Shown: positions 15,096 through 24,486, counted from the first letter of the stretch. The stretch: 64,000 nucleotides of DNA from Sphingobium sp052327305 (GCF_052327305.1 NZ_CP182486.1:868001-932000), one strand, 5' to 3'. Notes: a model not told the origin generated them from the letters alone. Numbers and translations: made by a program.

Positions 15096-16862
15096 ATGCG
15101 GTTCGTTTCGTCACTCATTCTCGCTGTTGCGCAGCTCATCGGCGGGACGATCGCGGCGGCGCCGGTCGCAGCGCAGTCTCTCGCGGCATCGACTGCTGCC
15201 ATCTACGCCAGCGCATCGAGCGACACCGCGCGCTACCGACCGATCCTTTCCGCGCTTTCAGGTCAGCGCTGGTCTGAGGCAAAAGCGGGCATCACCGCGC
15301 TGGACGAGACCGACAGCATGCGGCCCTGGCTGCTGGGCGAGCTTTATACTGCCAAGAACTCGCCACGGGTCGAACTATTCGACCTGATGGACTTGCTCGC
15401 TAAGGCGCCCTGGCTCCCCAAGGCCGATCAGATCGGTCGCCTGGCCACCAAGCGCGGCGCGCAGATCCTGCCGCAAGGTGCGCAGGTGCGGCAGCTGATG
15501 TGGACCGGCGGTGCCCCGCAGCGCGCCATCCTGCGGCCCGTGAAGGGCGACGCCATGGCGGACAGCCTGCGCACGACGCTCCTCGAAAAGATCAAGGCGG
15601 ACGATCCGGCAGGCGGCGAGGCGCTGCTGTCCGGCGCGGAGGCCAATCTGGGCAATGAGGGCCGCACGGAGCTGCGCCAGCGGCTTGCCTGGTCCTATTA
15701 TATCACTGGCCGCACGGCGGACGCCCGACGCATGGCGGCCCTCGCCACGCAGGACGGCGTCGGCGGCTATGTTGCGCCAGCCTGGTGGGTCGCGGGCCTT
15801 GCCGCATGGCGCGAGAAGGACTGGGCAGAAGCCGGTCGAGCCTTTGCCATGACCGCTTCCCGCGCGGACGATGCGGACCTGCGTTCGGGCGGATATTTCT
15901 GGGCTGCACGCGCCGCAATGGCCGAGCGCAAGCCTGAGAAGATCAACGCTTTGCTGCAGGCCGCCGGGCGCTATGGCGAGACCTTTTACGGAATGCTCGC
16001 GCGGGAAACGCTGGGCATCGGGCCGGACCCGGCACTGCGTCGCGAGCCGCTGACCACGGCCGATCTCTCCGAAGTCGGCAGCCGCCCCAATGCGCGCAAC
16101 GCCATCATTCTTTCCGCGCTGGGCCAGAGCGCGCAGGCAGACGAAGTGCTGCGGCGGGAGGCCGAACTGGCCGGCACCACGCATTATGCTGCGCTCGTCC
16201 ACCTCGCGAGTGCATTGTCGCTCCCGACCACTCAGCTCTGGCTTGCCCAGCGTTCGCCCTCCGGCGCCGCCGCAAAGGCCTATGGCCGCTATCCCTCGCC
16301 GGACTGGACGCCCAGCAATGGCTGGCAGGTGGAGAAGGCGCTGGTCTATGCCCACACCCTGCAGGAATCGCGTTTCCGCGCCAATGCCGTGAGCATGGCT
16401 GGCGCACGCGGGGTCATGCAGGTGCGCCCCGGCACGGCAGCGGAACTGGCGGCAGCGAATGGCCTCGCCTATTCGCCCGATCAGCTTGACGATCCGGCGA
16501 TGAACCTCGCCCTCGGTCAGCTCTATCTCAAGAAGCTTGCCGGCATGAGCGCAACCGGCGGCCTGCTGCCCAAGGTGATCGCCGCTTACAATGCCGGGCC
16601 GACGCCGATCGACCGGTGGAACGTGGCGGTGCGGGACGAAGGCGACCCGCTTCTCTTCATCGAGTCCGTCCCTTATTATGAGACGCGGGCCTATCTGAAC
16701 GCGGTGCTGCGCAACTACTGGATCTATCAGATCGATGCGCAGGGCCAGTCGCCCGCGCTCAGCGCCATGGCGCAGGGCATGTGGACCCGCTTCCCCGACG
16801 GGAGCAAGGATGTCGCGGTGCGGATGAAGAAGCCGACCCAACTCGCGTCCGGATCGGACTGA
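15096..16862 (+). CDS. Soluble lytic murein transglycosylase
   Basis: The product is 588 residues from the ATG at 15096. A signal peptide (about residues 1-27, ending in PVAAQS) sends it to the periplasm. A long alpha-helical superhelix (about 30-420), like that of Slt70, is followed by the catalytic SLT domain: AHTLQESRFRANAVSMAGARGVMQV with the catalytic Glu in QESRF, then NLALGQLYL and IAAYNAGPTPIDRW. The enzyme cleaves peptidoglycan glycan strands to 1,6-anhydro-muropeptides, which AmpG (53.5 kb) would import for recycling. It is probably co-transcribed with the glycosylase-like gene and moaB. Confidence 0.93.
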   Translation: MRFVSSLILAVAQLIGGTIAAAPVAAQSLAASTAAIYASASSDTARYRPILSALSGQRWSEAKAGITALDETDSMRPWLLGELYTAKNSPRVELFDLMDLLAKAPWLPKADQIGRLATKRGAQILPQGAQVRQLMWTGGAPQRAILRPVKGDAMADSLRTTLLEKIKADDPAGGEALLSGAEANLGNEGRTELRQRLAWSYYITGRTADARRMAALATQDGVGGYVAPAWWVAGLAAWREKDWAEAGRAFAMTASRADDADLRSGGYFWAARAAMAERKPEKINALLQAAGRYGETFYGMLARETLGIGPDPALRREPLTTADLSEVGSRPNARNAIILSALGQSAQADEVLRREAELAGTTHYAALVHLASALSLPTTQLWLAQRSPSGAAAKAYGRYPSPDWTPSNGWQVEKALVYAHTLQESRFRANAVSMAGARGVMQVRPGTAAELAAANGLAYSPDQLDDPAMNLALGQLYLKKLAGMSATGGLLPKVIAAYNAGPTPIDRWNVAVRDEGDPLLFIESVPYYETRAYLNAVLRNYWIYQIDAQGQSPALSAMAQGMWTRFPDGSKDVAVRMKKPTQLASGSD

Positions 16863-16867
16863 CAGCC

Positions 16868-17395
16868 TTGCCGCTCGACGAGAGCCGGGAGTTTCTCCCG
16901 GTCAACATTGCGCTTCTCACGGTCTCGGATACCCGCGCGCTCGCAGATGATCGCTCCGGCGACACGCTCGCCGCACGGATTGCCGCCGCCGGTCACCGGC
17001 TGGTGGATCGCGCGATCGTGCGCGACGAGCGCGAACTGATTGTCGCTCGGCTGCACGCATGGATCGAAGACCCTGAAGTCGATTGCGTCATCACCACGGG
17101 CGGTACCGGCGTTACCGGGCGGGACGTGACCCCGGAGGCAGTCGAGGCGGTGCAGGATAAGGCGATCCCCGGCTTCGGCGAGTTGTTCCGCTGGCTGAGC
17201 TTCAAGTCGATCGGCACCTCGACCATCCAGTCGCGCGCCTGCGCCTGCGTCGCGCGTGGCACCTATATCTTCGCGCTGCCCGGCTCGACCGGCGCGGTGA
17301 AGGACGGCTGGGACCAGATCCTCGTCCATCAGCTCGACAGCCGCTTTCGCCCCTGCAATTTCGTCGAGCTGATGCCGCGCCTCAACGAGCGCTGA
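16868..17395 (+). CDS. moaB: Molybdenum cofactor biosynthesis protein B
   Basis: The product is 175 residues from TTG at 16868, five bases after the transglycosylase stop; the frame is open upstream but inside that gene. MoaB/MogA proteins bind molybdopterin and adenylylate it or assist molybdenum insertion. The fold signature is VNIALLTVSDTR, DRSGDTLAARI, DCVITTGGTGVTGRDVTPEA and GFGELFRWLSF. No other moa genes are in the window. Confidence 0.92.
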   Translation: MPLDESREFLPVNIALLTVSDTRALADDRSGDTLAARIAAAGHRLVDRAIVRDERELIVARLHAWIEDPEVDCVITTGGTGVTGRDVTPEAVEAVQDKAIPGFGELFRWLSFKSIGTSTIQSRACACVARGTYIFALPGSTGAVKDGWDQILVHQLDSRFRPCNFVELMPRLNER

Positions 17396-17555
17396 TTTGC
17401 GCTATTCGGCGGCGGATCTGTCCTACAGTGTCTCGCTCATGCTAAGGTAGGCGATAAGTTCGGACATCTGATATTCGCGCAGCTTTTTTCGAAAGCGGAC
17501 TGTCAGGACTCGACGACATTGCAGACATTCGTGCCATCTGAAATGCTGACGTTCG

Positions 17556-17951
17556 ATGACAACTTCCGATTACCAGTGGGGCCTAAGCAATCCGGGGCCT
17601 GAAAGTCTGCTCGTCTGGCTTGAGCCTTGGTGTGACGAGTTCGAGGTTCCAGCTCGATCAACCATTACTTTAAAGGCTCCCGGTGGGTTTGAGGAAGGCG
17701 CTCCGGGTGAGGTTGAGTGGACTCCAAAGAACCTGGTCATTTGGGGAAACGGCCCGACGGTGGAAGTTTTCATTGATGGCGTGCATCACGAATCTGGTTC
17801 GGCAGTGATCCCTATTCCTGACGGCCTGACTAAGAAAATGCTCAACGTCGTCTTTGCGGAGCAGCCCACTGCGCGACTTGGTGGCGCACCTTCCACTGTG
17901 ATCGATTGGACCTCTCGCTGGCGGCGGGTAAGACACATTTTGGGTCTGTAG
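17556..17951 (+). CDS. Hypothetical protein of lower GC content
   Basis: The product is 131 residues from the ATG at 17556, which has no clear ribosome site. The sequence looks like a small all-beta protein (many V/I/W/T alternations, e.g. LVWLEPWCDEFEVPARSTITLKA) with a basic tail (WRRVRHILGL). No signal peptide or membrane helix is seen. Codon use has more A/T-ending codons than its neighbours, and the flanks (17396-17555 and 17952-18040) are also poorer in GC, suggesting recent arrival. I do not recognise a family. Confidence 0.55.
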   Translation: MTTSDYQWGLSNPGPESLLVWLEPWCDEFEVPARSTITLKAPGGFEEGAPGEVEWTPKNLVIWGNGPTVEVFIDGVHHESGSAVIPIPDGLTKKMLNVVFAEQPTARLGGAPSTVIDWTSRWRRVRHILGL

Positions 17952-18040
17952 GCCGCTCCAGGAACGACCGCTTCCCCCGACAAAGCTGACGCTGCTTTAA
18001 GCGGGACTTGTTCAGGGCCAGTGCTTCCGCCCCACCGCAT

Positions 18041-18077
18041 TTTTTTTGCTCCAAGAGGTGTAACCTTTAGAACCTTT
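18041..18077 (+). repeat. Conserved promoter-region element, copy A
   Basis: TTTTTTTGCTC (18041-18051), a 10-base spacer, and AACCTTTAGAACCTTT (18062-18077). The same element, with the same spacing, lies on the minus strand at 28521-28557 before pyrG; 31 of 37 positions agree. Here it ends 71 bp before the radical SAM start and reads toward it. Its binding factor or role is unknown. Confidence 0.7.
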
Positions 18078-18122
18078 CGACAGCAAGAACGGCAAACAGC
18101 GCCGCATCGCGCTTGCGATTTT

Positions 18123-18137
18123 GTTCACTTTATGTTC
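18123..18137 (+). promoter_or_regulatory. LexA (SOS) box
   Basis: GTTC-ACTTTAT-GTTC is a perfect match to the alphaproteobacterial LexA operator GTTC-N7-GTTC. It ends 11 bp before the ATG of the radical SAM gene at 18148, where LexA would block transcription. Confidence 0.72.
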
Positions 18138-18147
18138 TTATCCGGCC

Positions 18148-19212
18148 ATGGCGACCAAGGGACGCGGTGCGACTCACAACCAGCTTTCCACTCGGTTCAA
18201 TTTGCCGGGCCGCGAGGTGGAGGGGGATTGGCAGGACTGGCTCGCGGCCAGCGACGAAGACATTCCGCCGCTCCGCACCACCGTCACGGAAGAGGCGGCG
18301 CGGACGATCATCACCCGCAATACGTCACCGGATGTCGGATTCGATCAGTCGATCAATGCCTATCGGGGCTGCGAGCATGGCTGCATCTATTGTTTCGCGC
18401 GGCCGACCCACGCCCGGCTCGACCTCTCGCCCGGTCTCGATTTCGAAAGCCGCCTGTTCGTGAAGCCGGAGGCCGCCGCACTGCTCCGCAAGGAGCTGTG
18501 CAAGCCGGGCTATCAAGTGCGTACCATCGCAATGGGGACGAACACCGACCCCTATCAGCCGATAGAGGCGCAGTGGCGGATCACCCGCGCGATCATTGAA
18601 GTGCTCAGCGAGGCGCGGCACCCATTGATGATAACGACCAAATCGGACCGGGTGACGCGCGACCTCGATCTGCTGGCACCCATGGCGGCGCTGGGGCTGG
18701 TCGCAGTCGGTCTGTCCGTCACGACCCTCGATCCGGCACTGGCCCGCTCACTGGAGCCGCGCGCCGCGCATCCGGAGAAGCGCCTCGCTGCGATCACTGC
18801 GCTCTCCAAAGCCGGCGTGCCGGTCAACGCCTGTATCTCCCCGATCATCCCGGCGATCAACGACCATGAGATCGAGGCGCTGGTGGAGGCGGTCGTGGAG
18901 GCCGGGGCCTGCTCGGTCTCCAATATTCCGGTGCGCCTGCCGGATGAAGTGGCGCCGCTCTTTCGCGACTGGCTGGCTGAGCATTACCCCGATCGCGCAG
19001 GCAAGGTGATGGCGATCATCCGCTCGATCCGTGGCGGCAAGGACAATGATCCGCGCTTCGGCAACCGGATGGGGGGGGAAGGCCCTTATGCGGACCTCAT
19101 CCGCGCTCGTTTCGACAAGGCCCGTGCGCGACACGGCATTACCAGCCGAGGTGCGATCACGTTGCGTAAGGATCTTTTCGTGCCGCCGAGCGACCAGATG
19201 CGACTGTTTTAG
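18148..19212 (+). CDS. PA0069-family radical SAM protein (SplB-like)
   Basis: The product is 354 residues from the ATG at 18148; an upstream TTG (18121) would start inside the LexA box. The radical SAM cluster motif CxxxCxxC is in YRGCEHGCIYCFARPTH (about residue 75), followed by MGTNTDPYQPIE and SVTTLDPALARSLEPRA, all typical of the PA0069 group related to spore photoproduct lyase. The substrate is unknown; a perfect SOS box suggests a DNA-damage role. The stop overlaps the convergent downstream gene by four bases. Confidence 0.9.
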   Translation: MATKGRGATHNQLSTRFNLPGREVEGDWQDWLAASDEDIPPLRTTVTEEAARTIITRNTSPDVGFDQSINAYRGCEHGCIYCFARPTHARLDLSPGLDFESRLFVKPEAAALLRKELCKPGYQVRTIAMGTNTDPYQPIEAQWRITRAIIEVLSEARHPLMITTKSDRVTRDLDLLAPMAALGLVAVGLSVTTLDPALARSLEPRAAHPEKRLAAITALSKAGVPVNACISPIIPAINDHEIEALVEAVVEAGACSVSNIPVRLPDEVAPLFRDWLAEHYPDRAGKVMAIIRSIRGGKDNDPRFGNRMGGEGPYADLIRARFDKARARHGITSRGAITLRKDLFVPPSDQMRLF

Positions 19213-19526
19213 GAGCGCCCCCTATCGAGCGTCTTGTCGATCAACACCGCCTGCTGCCAGCGGCCCGGCGCTTTGTCCGTGCGGTGGATACATCCCGCCC
19301 AACAACAGGGCCGTCGTTTGCCTTCCAGCAGTTCCTCACAGGTGCGGGCGATCCGCCGCTCCCGCGTCTTCGCCTGCTTCGCATCCTCAACCCAGCAGAT
19401 GAACTCGTTGCGACCAAGCGGCGTGAGGCTTTCCCAAAGGACGAAAAGCGCGGGATCGGACAGGATCGCGGCTTGCAGATCGTCACCCGCTTCGTGGACG
19501 GTGCCATGGGGAAAGTCGTTCGCCAT
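19209..19526 (-). CDS. YdeI/OmpD-associated (OmdA) family small protein
   Basis: The product is 105 residues from the ATG at 19526, with GGAGG upstream; the longer frame to 19778 lies inside dnaE. WESLTPLGRNEFICWVEDAKQ followed by TRERRIARTCEELLEGKRRP is the helical OmdA core (bacteriocin-protection/YdeI type). The C-terminus adds CCWAGCIHRTDK. The family's biochemical function is not established. The gene follows dnaE on the same strand by 28 bases. Confidence 0.75.
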   Translation of the reverse strand: MANDFPHGTVHEAGDDLQAAILSDPALFVLWESLTPLGRNEFICWVEDAKQAKTRERRIARTCEELLEGKRRPCCWAGCIHRTDKAPGRWQQAVLIDKTLDRGRS

Positions 19527-19554
19527 TCGAACCTCCGTCCGGGAGACGCGCCGC

Positions 19555-22500
19555 TCAGCGCGACGCCACGAGGCTGAGCTTGGGCTCCAGCGCAGCGAGG
19601 GAAACGGCGGACACACCGGTAATCGCCTCGATGCGCTCCCCCAATTCCGCATCGAGCAGATAATCATCGCCCAGCAAGAGGCTGGCCAAGCTGTCATCTG
19701 CGAGGCGCAGGTGGAGAACCAGCCGCGATCGTCCGCCCCGGCACTCTTCGAGCAGTTTGGAGAGGGCGGGAAGCGCATCCGTCCGCTCGACCGTTACCAT
19801 CATCCGCATGCGCGCATTGCCCATCACGCGGGAAAGCGGTGCCACCCCGCGCACCGTCACACGCGGCGTCTCCTCGCCGGGCAGGCGATCCAGCTCGACA
19901 GTCAGCAGCGCGCATTCGCCATCCTTGTGGAGCTGGTCGAGCATCTTGCAGCTCTCCTCGTCAAAACAGCTCGCCTGGAATTGGCCGCTATTGTCAGAGA
20001 AGGTCGCAGAGACATAGCGGGCGCCCCGCTTGGTGTCCCGCCAGCGAATGTCCTCGACCAGAGCGGCCATGCTCGCGGTTGGACGCTCCGTCCCCGAGGT
20101 CACGGCATCGCCGCTGCAGAGTTCGGCATAGCTGCGCACGCCCCGCCCGCGCGAAAACTGGCGGTACCGATCGACCGGATGCGCAGAAAAGTAGAAGCCG
20201 AACGCTTCCCGCTCCTGCGCCATGCGTTCACTCGCAGACCAGCGCGCCTCCTGCGTGAGCGGAACAGAGGCATGGGGCACATCGTCTCCGCCGAAAAGCC
20301 CGCCCTGCCCGCTCGCGCGCTGATGGGCTGCGCTTGCCGCCACCGCGAGCACCGTCTCGGCCGCTGCGAAAGCCACTGCACGGTCCAGCCCCAGCGAATC
20401 GAAAGCGCCCGCGGCGGCGAGGCTTTCCATCTGGCGCTTGTTGAGAAGGCGAGGCTCGATGCGGTCGGCCAGATCGTCAAGATCGCGGAACGGCCCGCGC
20501 GCCGCCCGCTCCTCGACCAACTGCTCCATTGCTTTCTCGCCCACCCCTTTGAGGCCGCCCAGCGCATAGCGCACGGCCTGTCGGTCAGCGTCGGCAGGGT
20601 CCGGTTCAACTGTGAAGTCTGCTTCGCTCGCGTTGATGTCGGGCGCGAGGCAGGCGATACCAGCCCGGCGCATATCATCCACGAAAACCGTGAGCTTGTC
20701 GGTCTGGTGAATGTCGAACGCCATGGAAGCGGCATAGAACTCTGCAGGGTAATGCGCCTTGAGCCAGGCGGTCTGGTAAGCGAGAAGCGCGTATGCGGCA
20801 GCGTGGCTCTTGTTGAAGCCGTAGCCCGCGAACTTGTCGATAAGGTCAAAGAGCTCGTTGGCCTTTGCGGGTTTGATGTCGCTGCGCTCGGCGCATCCTT
20901 TGACGAACCGGTCGCGCTGGGCATCCATCTCCGCCTTGATTTTCTTGCCCATGGCACGGCGCAGAAGATCCGCGTCTCCCAGCGAATAACCCGCCAGGAT
21001 CTGCGCGGCCTGCATCACCTGCTCCTGATAGACGAAGATCCCGTAGGTCTCGGCAAGGATCGTCTCCAGCAGCGGATGGGGATATTCGATCGTCTCCTGC
21101 CCGTTCTTGCGGCGGCCGAACATGGGGATGTTATCCATCGGACCCGGCCGATAGAGCGAGACGAGCGCGATGATGTCTCCGAAGTTGGTCGGCTTCACGG
21201 CGGCAAGCGTCTTCCTCATGCCCTCCGATTCCAGCTGGAACACGCCGACCGTATCGCCGCGCTGGAGGAGCTGGTAAACGGCGGGATCATCCCAGCTCAA
21301 GCCGTCGAGATCGACCATGACGTCTCGCCGGGCAAGCAACTGCACGGCGCGTTGAAGCACCGAAAGCGTCTTGAGGCCCAGAAAGTCGAACTTCACCAAA
21401 CCCGCGCCTTCGACATATTTCATGTCGAACTGCGTGACCTGCATGTCCGAGCGCGGATCGCGATACAACGGGACAAGCTGCGAGAGGGGACGGTCGCCAA
21501 TGACGACGCCAGCCGCATGGGTCGAACTGTTGCGCGGCAGTCCCTCAAGCTTGAGCGCATAGTCGACAAGTCGGCGGACGCTGGAATCCGCTTTATATTC
21601 GGCCAGAAATTCCGACGATCCATTGAGCGCGCGGTCGATCGTCCATGGGTCGGTGGGGTGGTTCGGCACCAGCTTGGCAAGCCGGTCCACCTGGCCATAA
21701 GGCATCTGCAGCACGCGCCCGGTGTCCTTGAGCGCGGCGCGGGCCTTCAGCGTACCGAATGTGATGATCTGCGCGACATGGTCCGCCCCGTATTTCTGCT
21801 GGACGTAGCGTATCACTTCGCCACGGCGGGTTTCGCAAAAGTCGATGTCGAAGTCCGGCATCGAGACGCGTTCGGGATTGAGGAATCGCTCGAAGAGCAG
21901 ACCAAGCTGGAGCGGATCGAGATCGGTAATGGTCAGCGCCCAGGCGACGACCGACCCGGCGCCCGAGCCACGCCCCGGCCCCACCGGAATGTCATTGGCC
22001 TTCGCCCATTTGATGAAGTCGGCAACGATCAGAAAATAACCAGGGAAGCCCATCTCGATGATGATATCGAGCTCAAACGCCAGCCTCTCCCGATAGGCTC
22101 CGCGTCGTGCCTCTTCCAGACCGAGCCGGTCCAGCCGGGATTCCAGTCCGGAAGCGGCGTCAGCACGCAGCTGCGCTTCCTCGCCGGCACGATCACCGGC
22201 AAGGCTGGGCAGGATCGGCTTGCGCTTCGGCGCCGCCACTGCGCAGCGCTGCGCGACGACGAGCGTGTTGGCGATTGCCTCCGGCAAATCCGCGAAGCGC
22301 TCAGCCATATCCGCAGCGGACTTCATCCATGCATCCGGCTGACTGCGCGGCCGGTCCACAGTTTCCACATAAGCACCACTGGCAATGCAGAGCATGACGT
22401 CATGCGCCTGATGGAAATCCGGCTCCGCGAAGCTGGCGGGATTGGTCGCGACAAGCGGCAGGCCGCGTTCATAGGCAAGGTCGATGAGCGCGGGCTCGGC

Positions 22501-23052
22501 CTCGCCTTCCGTTGCATCTCCACGACGGGCCAGCTCGATATAGAGCCGATCGGGGAAGATAGCCTGCAGTCGATCGAGATAGGCCGCTGCCTCGGCAGCT
22601 TGCCCTTCCGCCAGCAACCGCGCGAGTCCGCCTTCCCCCGCGCCTGTCAGACAGATCAGACCTTCGGCATGCTGGGAAAGGCTGGCGAAATCGATATGCG
22701 CGTCTGCTTCCACCGGCCGATCGACATGCGCCGCTGAGACCAATGTACAGAGATTTGCGTAACCCTTTTCGTCCTTCGCGAGAAGAACGAGCCAGTCAAT
22801 CACCAATGCAGCGCCGGGCGGTCGGCCGGGCCTTTCCACGGCCAGCATCGCGCCAATAATGGGCTGCACACCCTCCTTCTTGCACGCGTCGGAGAAGGGC
22901 ATGGCGCCATAGAGACCGTTTCGGTCCGTTATCGCGACGGCCGGGAATCCGAGCTTACGAGCCTGCTTTGCTACCGCCTTAGGATCAATCGCACCCTCCA
23001 GCATCGTGTAGCAGGAGAACACGCGGAGAGGGACGAACGGCGCATAGGACAT
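19555..23052 (-). CDS. dnaE: DNA polymerase III subunit alpha
   Basis: The product is 1165 residues from the ATG at 23052 (MSYAPFVPLRVFS); the upstream extension is not conserved. It is the replicative polymerase. The order is PHP domain (VFSCYTMLEGAIDPKAV, AITDRNGLYGAM), polymerase core with GPGRGSGAGSVVAWAL and the catalytic PDFDIDFCE (about residue 400), VPLYRDP and YQEQVMQAAQILAGYSLGDADLLRRAMGKK segments, helix-hairpin-helix region, and an OB-fold near 980-1060. Length is that of DnaE1; the split from imuB-dnaE2 mutagenesis operons and the intact PHP and OB parts argue against DnaE2. Confidence 0.97.
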   Translation of the reverse strand: MSYAPFVPLRVFSCYTMLEGAIDPKAVAKQARKLGFPAVAITDRNGLYGAMPFSDACKKEGVQPIIGAMLAVERPGRPPGAALVIDWLVLLAKDEKGYANLCTLVSAAHVDRPVEADAHIDFASLSQHAEGLICLTGAGEGGLARLLAEGQAAEAAAYLDRLQAIFPDRLYIELARRGDATEGEAEPALIDLAYERGLPLVATNPASFAEPDFHQAHDVMLCIASGAYVETVDRPRSQPDAWMKSAADMAERFADLPEAIANTLVVAQRCAVAAPKRKPILPSLAGDRAGEEAQLRADAASGLESRLDRLGLEEARRGAYRERLAFELDIIIEMGFPGYFLIVADFIKWAKANDIPVGPGRGSGAGSVVAWALTITDLDPLQLGLLFERFLNPERVSMPDFDIDFCETRRGEVIRYVQQKYGADHVAQIITFGTLKARAALKDTGRVLQMPYGQVDRLAKLVPNHPTDPWTIDRALNGSSEFLAEYKADSSVRRLVDYALKLEGLPRNSSTHAAGVVIGDRPLSQLVPLYRDPRSDMQVTQFDMKYVEGAGLVKFDFLGLKTLSVLQRAVQLLARRDVMVDLDGLSWDDPAVYQLLQRGDTVGVFQLESEGMRKTLAAVKPTNFGDIIALVSLYRPGPMDNIPMFGRRKNGQETIEYPHPLLETILAETYGIFVYQEQVMQAAQILAGYSLGDADLLRRAMGKKIKAEMDAQRDRFVKGCAERSDIKPAKANELFDLIDKFAGYGFNKSHAAAYALLAYQTAWLKAHYPAEFYAASMAFDIHQTDKLTVFVDDMRRAGIACLAPDINASEADFTVEPDPADADRQAVRYALGGLKGVGEKAMEQLVEERAARGPFRDLDDLADRIEPRLLNKRQMESLAAAGAFDSLGLDRAVAFAAAETVLAVAASAAHQRASGQGGLFGGDDVPHASVPLTQEARWSASERMAQEREAFGFYFSAHPVDRYRQFSRGRGVRSYAELCSGDAVTSGTERPTASMAALVEDIRWRDTKRGARYVSATFSDNSGQFQASCFDEESCKMLDQLHKDGECALLTVELDRLPGEETPRVTVRGVAPLSRVMGNARMRMMVTVERTDALPALSKLLEECRGGRSRLVLHLRLADDSLASLLLGDDYLLDAELGERIEAITGVSAVSLAALEPKLSLVASR

Positions 23053-23066
23053 GGTATATTGTTTAG

Positions 23067-23080
23067 GGCGTCGCGACGCC
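23067..23080. promoter_or_regulatory. Perfect 14-bp palindrome before dnaE
   Basis: GGCGTCGCGACGCC is self-complementary over all 14 bases and starts 15 bp upstream of the dnaE ATG, in the dnaE/Yip1 divergent gap. It could be an operator or a hairpin in the dnaE leader. No known consensus matches. Confidence 0.35.
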
Positions 23081-23217
23081 AAAGATAAGAGCAAGCTGCA
23101 AAGATGAGCGACTTATCCCCAGGCTTTTCGCTTAGGGTGCTGTCTTGGTGCCGGCAATGGGCGCTTGCGCCGCAGCAAAGATCATGGTCCACAAGCGCAA
23201 CGATTGGGGGATGCGAG

Positions 23218-23790
23218 ATGGAACCTAAAGGAAGAAACCGGGGCGTCGAACGCATTATCGCAAGAATTAAGGCGATATTGATGACGCCGAAAACCGAATG
23301 GCCGATTATCGCGCGGGAAACCATCCGTACCGGCGACGTTTTCACGAGCTATGTCATGCCGCTGGCAGCCATCGGCCCGGTGGCCATGTTGATCGGCTCG
23401 CCCATTTTCGGCATCGGTTTCGTGATATTGTCCTACGTGGCGGGCCTCGCAGGAGTGCTCATCATGACGTTCATCGTCGAGCAACTCTCACCCAAATTCG
23501 GTGGCGAACAGAGCCGAACGGCAGCGTTCCGCCTGATCGCCTACAGCGGCACCGCAGGCTGGCTGGCCGGTATTTTCAACCTCGTATCCAGTATCAGCTT
23601 TCTCGCGATACTTGGCAGCCTCTACAGTATCTATCTCTTCTATCTCGGCTGCGGCCCGATGCTGAAGATCCCGCAGGACAAGCGAGTGGTGTTCATGGTC
23701 GTTGTCGCCATTGTCGGCATCGCCATCTCGATGGTCATCGGCGTTATCGTGGGGTCGATCCTCGGCGTCGGAAGCCTGATGGGCGTCTGA
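23218..23790 (+). CDS. Yip1-family membrane protein
   Basis: The product is 190 residues from the ATG at 23218; the earlier frame start at 23104 adds unconserved sequence. A short basic N-terminus (RIIARIKAILMTPKTEWPII) is followed by five membrane helices between about residues 40 and 188. The opening motif ILMTPKTEW and helix layout match bacterial Yip1/YIP1-domain proteins. Role unknown. It ends 13 bases from the convergent lolD. Confidence 0.82.
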   Translation: MEPKGRNRGVERIIARIKAILMTPKTEWPIIARETIRTGDVFTSYVMPLAAIGPVAMLIGSPIFGIGFVILSYVAGLAGVLIMTFIVEQLSPKFGGEQSRTAAFRLIAYSGTAGWLAGIFNLVSSISFLAILGSLYSIYLFYLGCGPMLKIPQDKRVVFMVVVAIVGIAISMVIGVIVGSILGVGSLMGV

Positions 23791-23802
23791 CAAGCCCAGC
23801 CT

Positions 23803-24486
23803 TCAGGTGACCGGCACCAGGCCACCGTCATGAAGGCGCACGACACGATCCATCCGCGCTGCCAGCCGCTCATTATGCGTAGCGATCAGCGCGGCGGATC
23901 CCTGCCCACGCACGAGGTGCATGAATTCGTCGAACACGACATCCGCCGTGCGCTCATCGAGATTGCCGGTGGGTTCGTCCGCCAGCACGAGCGCCGGGCG
24001 ATTAGCCAGAGCACGGGCAACCGCGACACGCTGCTGCTCGCCCCCGGAAAGCCGGCTGGGCTTGTGGTCGAGCCGCTGCGCAAGACCGAGCGAGGACAGG
24101 AGCGAAGCAGCCCGCTCCCGCGCTTCTTCTGGCGTTGCGCCATGAATGAGTTGCGGCAACGCCACATTCTCGATCGCGTTGAAATCGGGAAGCAGATGAT
24201 GAAACTGGTAGACGAAACCCAGCTTCTCCCGCCGCAGCGCCGTCCGCCCATCATTGGAAAGCGACGCGACTTCCTGCCCGCCCAAACGGATCGACCCGGA
24301 AAAGCCGCCCTCCAGAAGGCCGACCGCCTGAAGTAGCGTCGATTTTCCGCTGCCGGACGGTCCGAGGAGGGCAACGATCTCTCCGGCATGAACCGTAAGA
24401 TCGACACCGCGAAGGACCTCAATGGTCACGTCCCCCTGCGTGAAGCTGCGGGCGAGACCGCGCGTTTCAAGGACTGCCTCACTCAT
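23803..24486 (-). CDS. lolD: Lipoprotein-releasing ABC transporter ATPase
   Basis: The product is 227 residues from the ATG at 24486. It is the ATPase of the LolCDE system that extracts outer-membrane lipoproteins from the inner membrane. Walker A is GPSGSGKSTLL (about residue 42), the signature is LSGGEQQRVAVARAL and Walker B is LVLADEPTGNLDE. FVYQFHHLLPDFNAIENVALP is the LolD-type Q-loop region. It overlaps lolC by eight bases. Confidence 0.95.
   Translation of the reverse strand: MSEAVLETRGLARSFTQGDVTIEVLRGVDLTVHAGEIVALLGPSGSGKSTLLQAVGLLEGGFSGSIRLGGQEVASLSNDGRTALRREKLGFVYQFHHLLPDFNAIENVALPQLIHGATPEEARERAASLLSSLGLAQRLDHKPSRLSGGEQQRVAVARALANRPALVLADEPTGNLDERTADVVFDEFMHLVRGQGSAALIATHNERLAARMDRVVRLHDGGLVPVT

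Noticed and set aside
19234..22737. 1167-codon frame antisense to dnaE
   Set aside because: It mirrors dnaE codon structure in GC-rich DNA; the sequence is low-complexity Arg/His/Ala-rich and has no domain.
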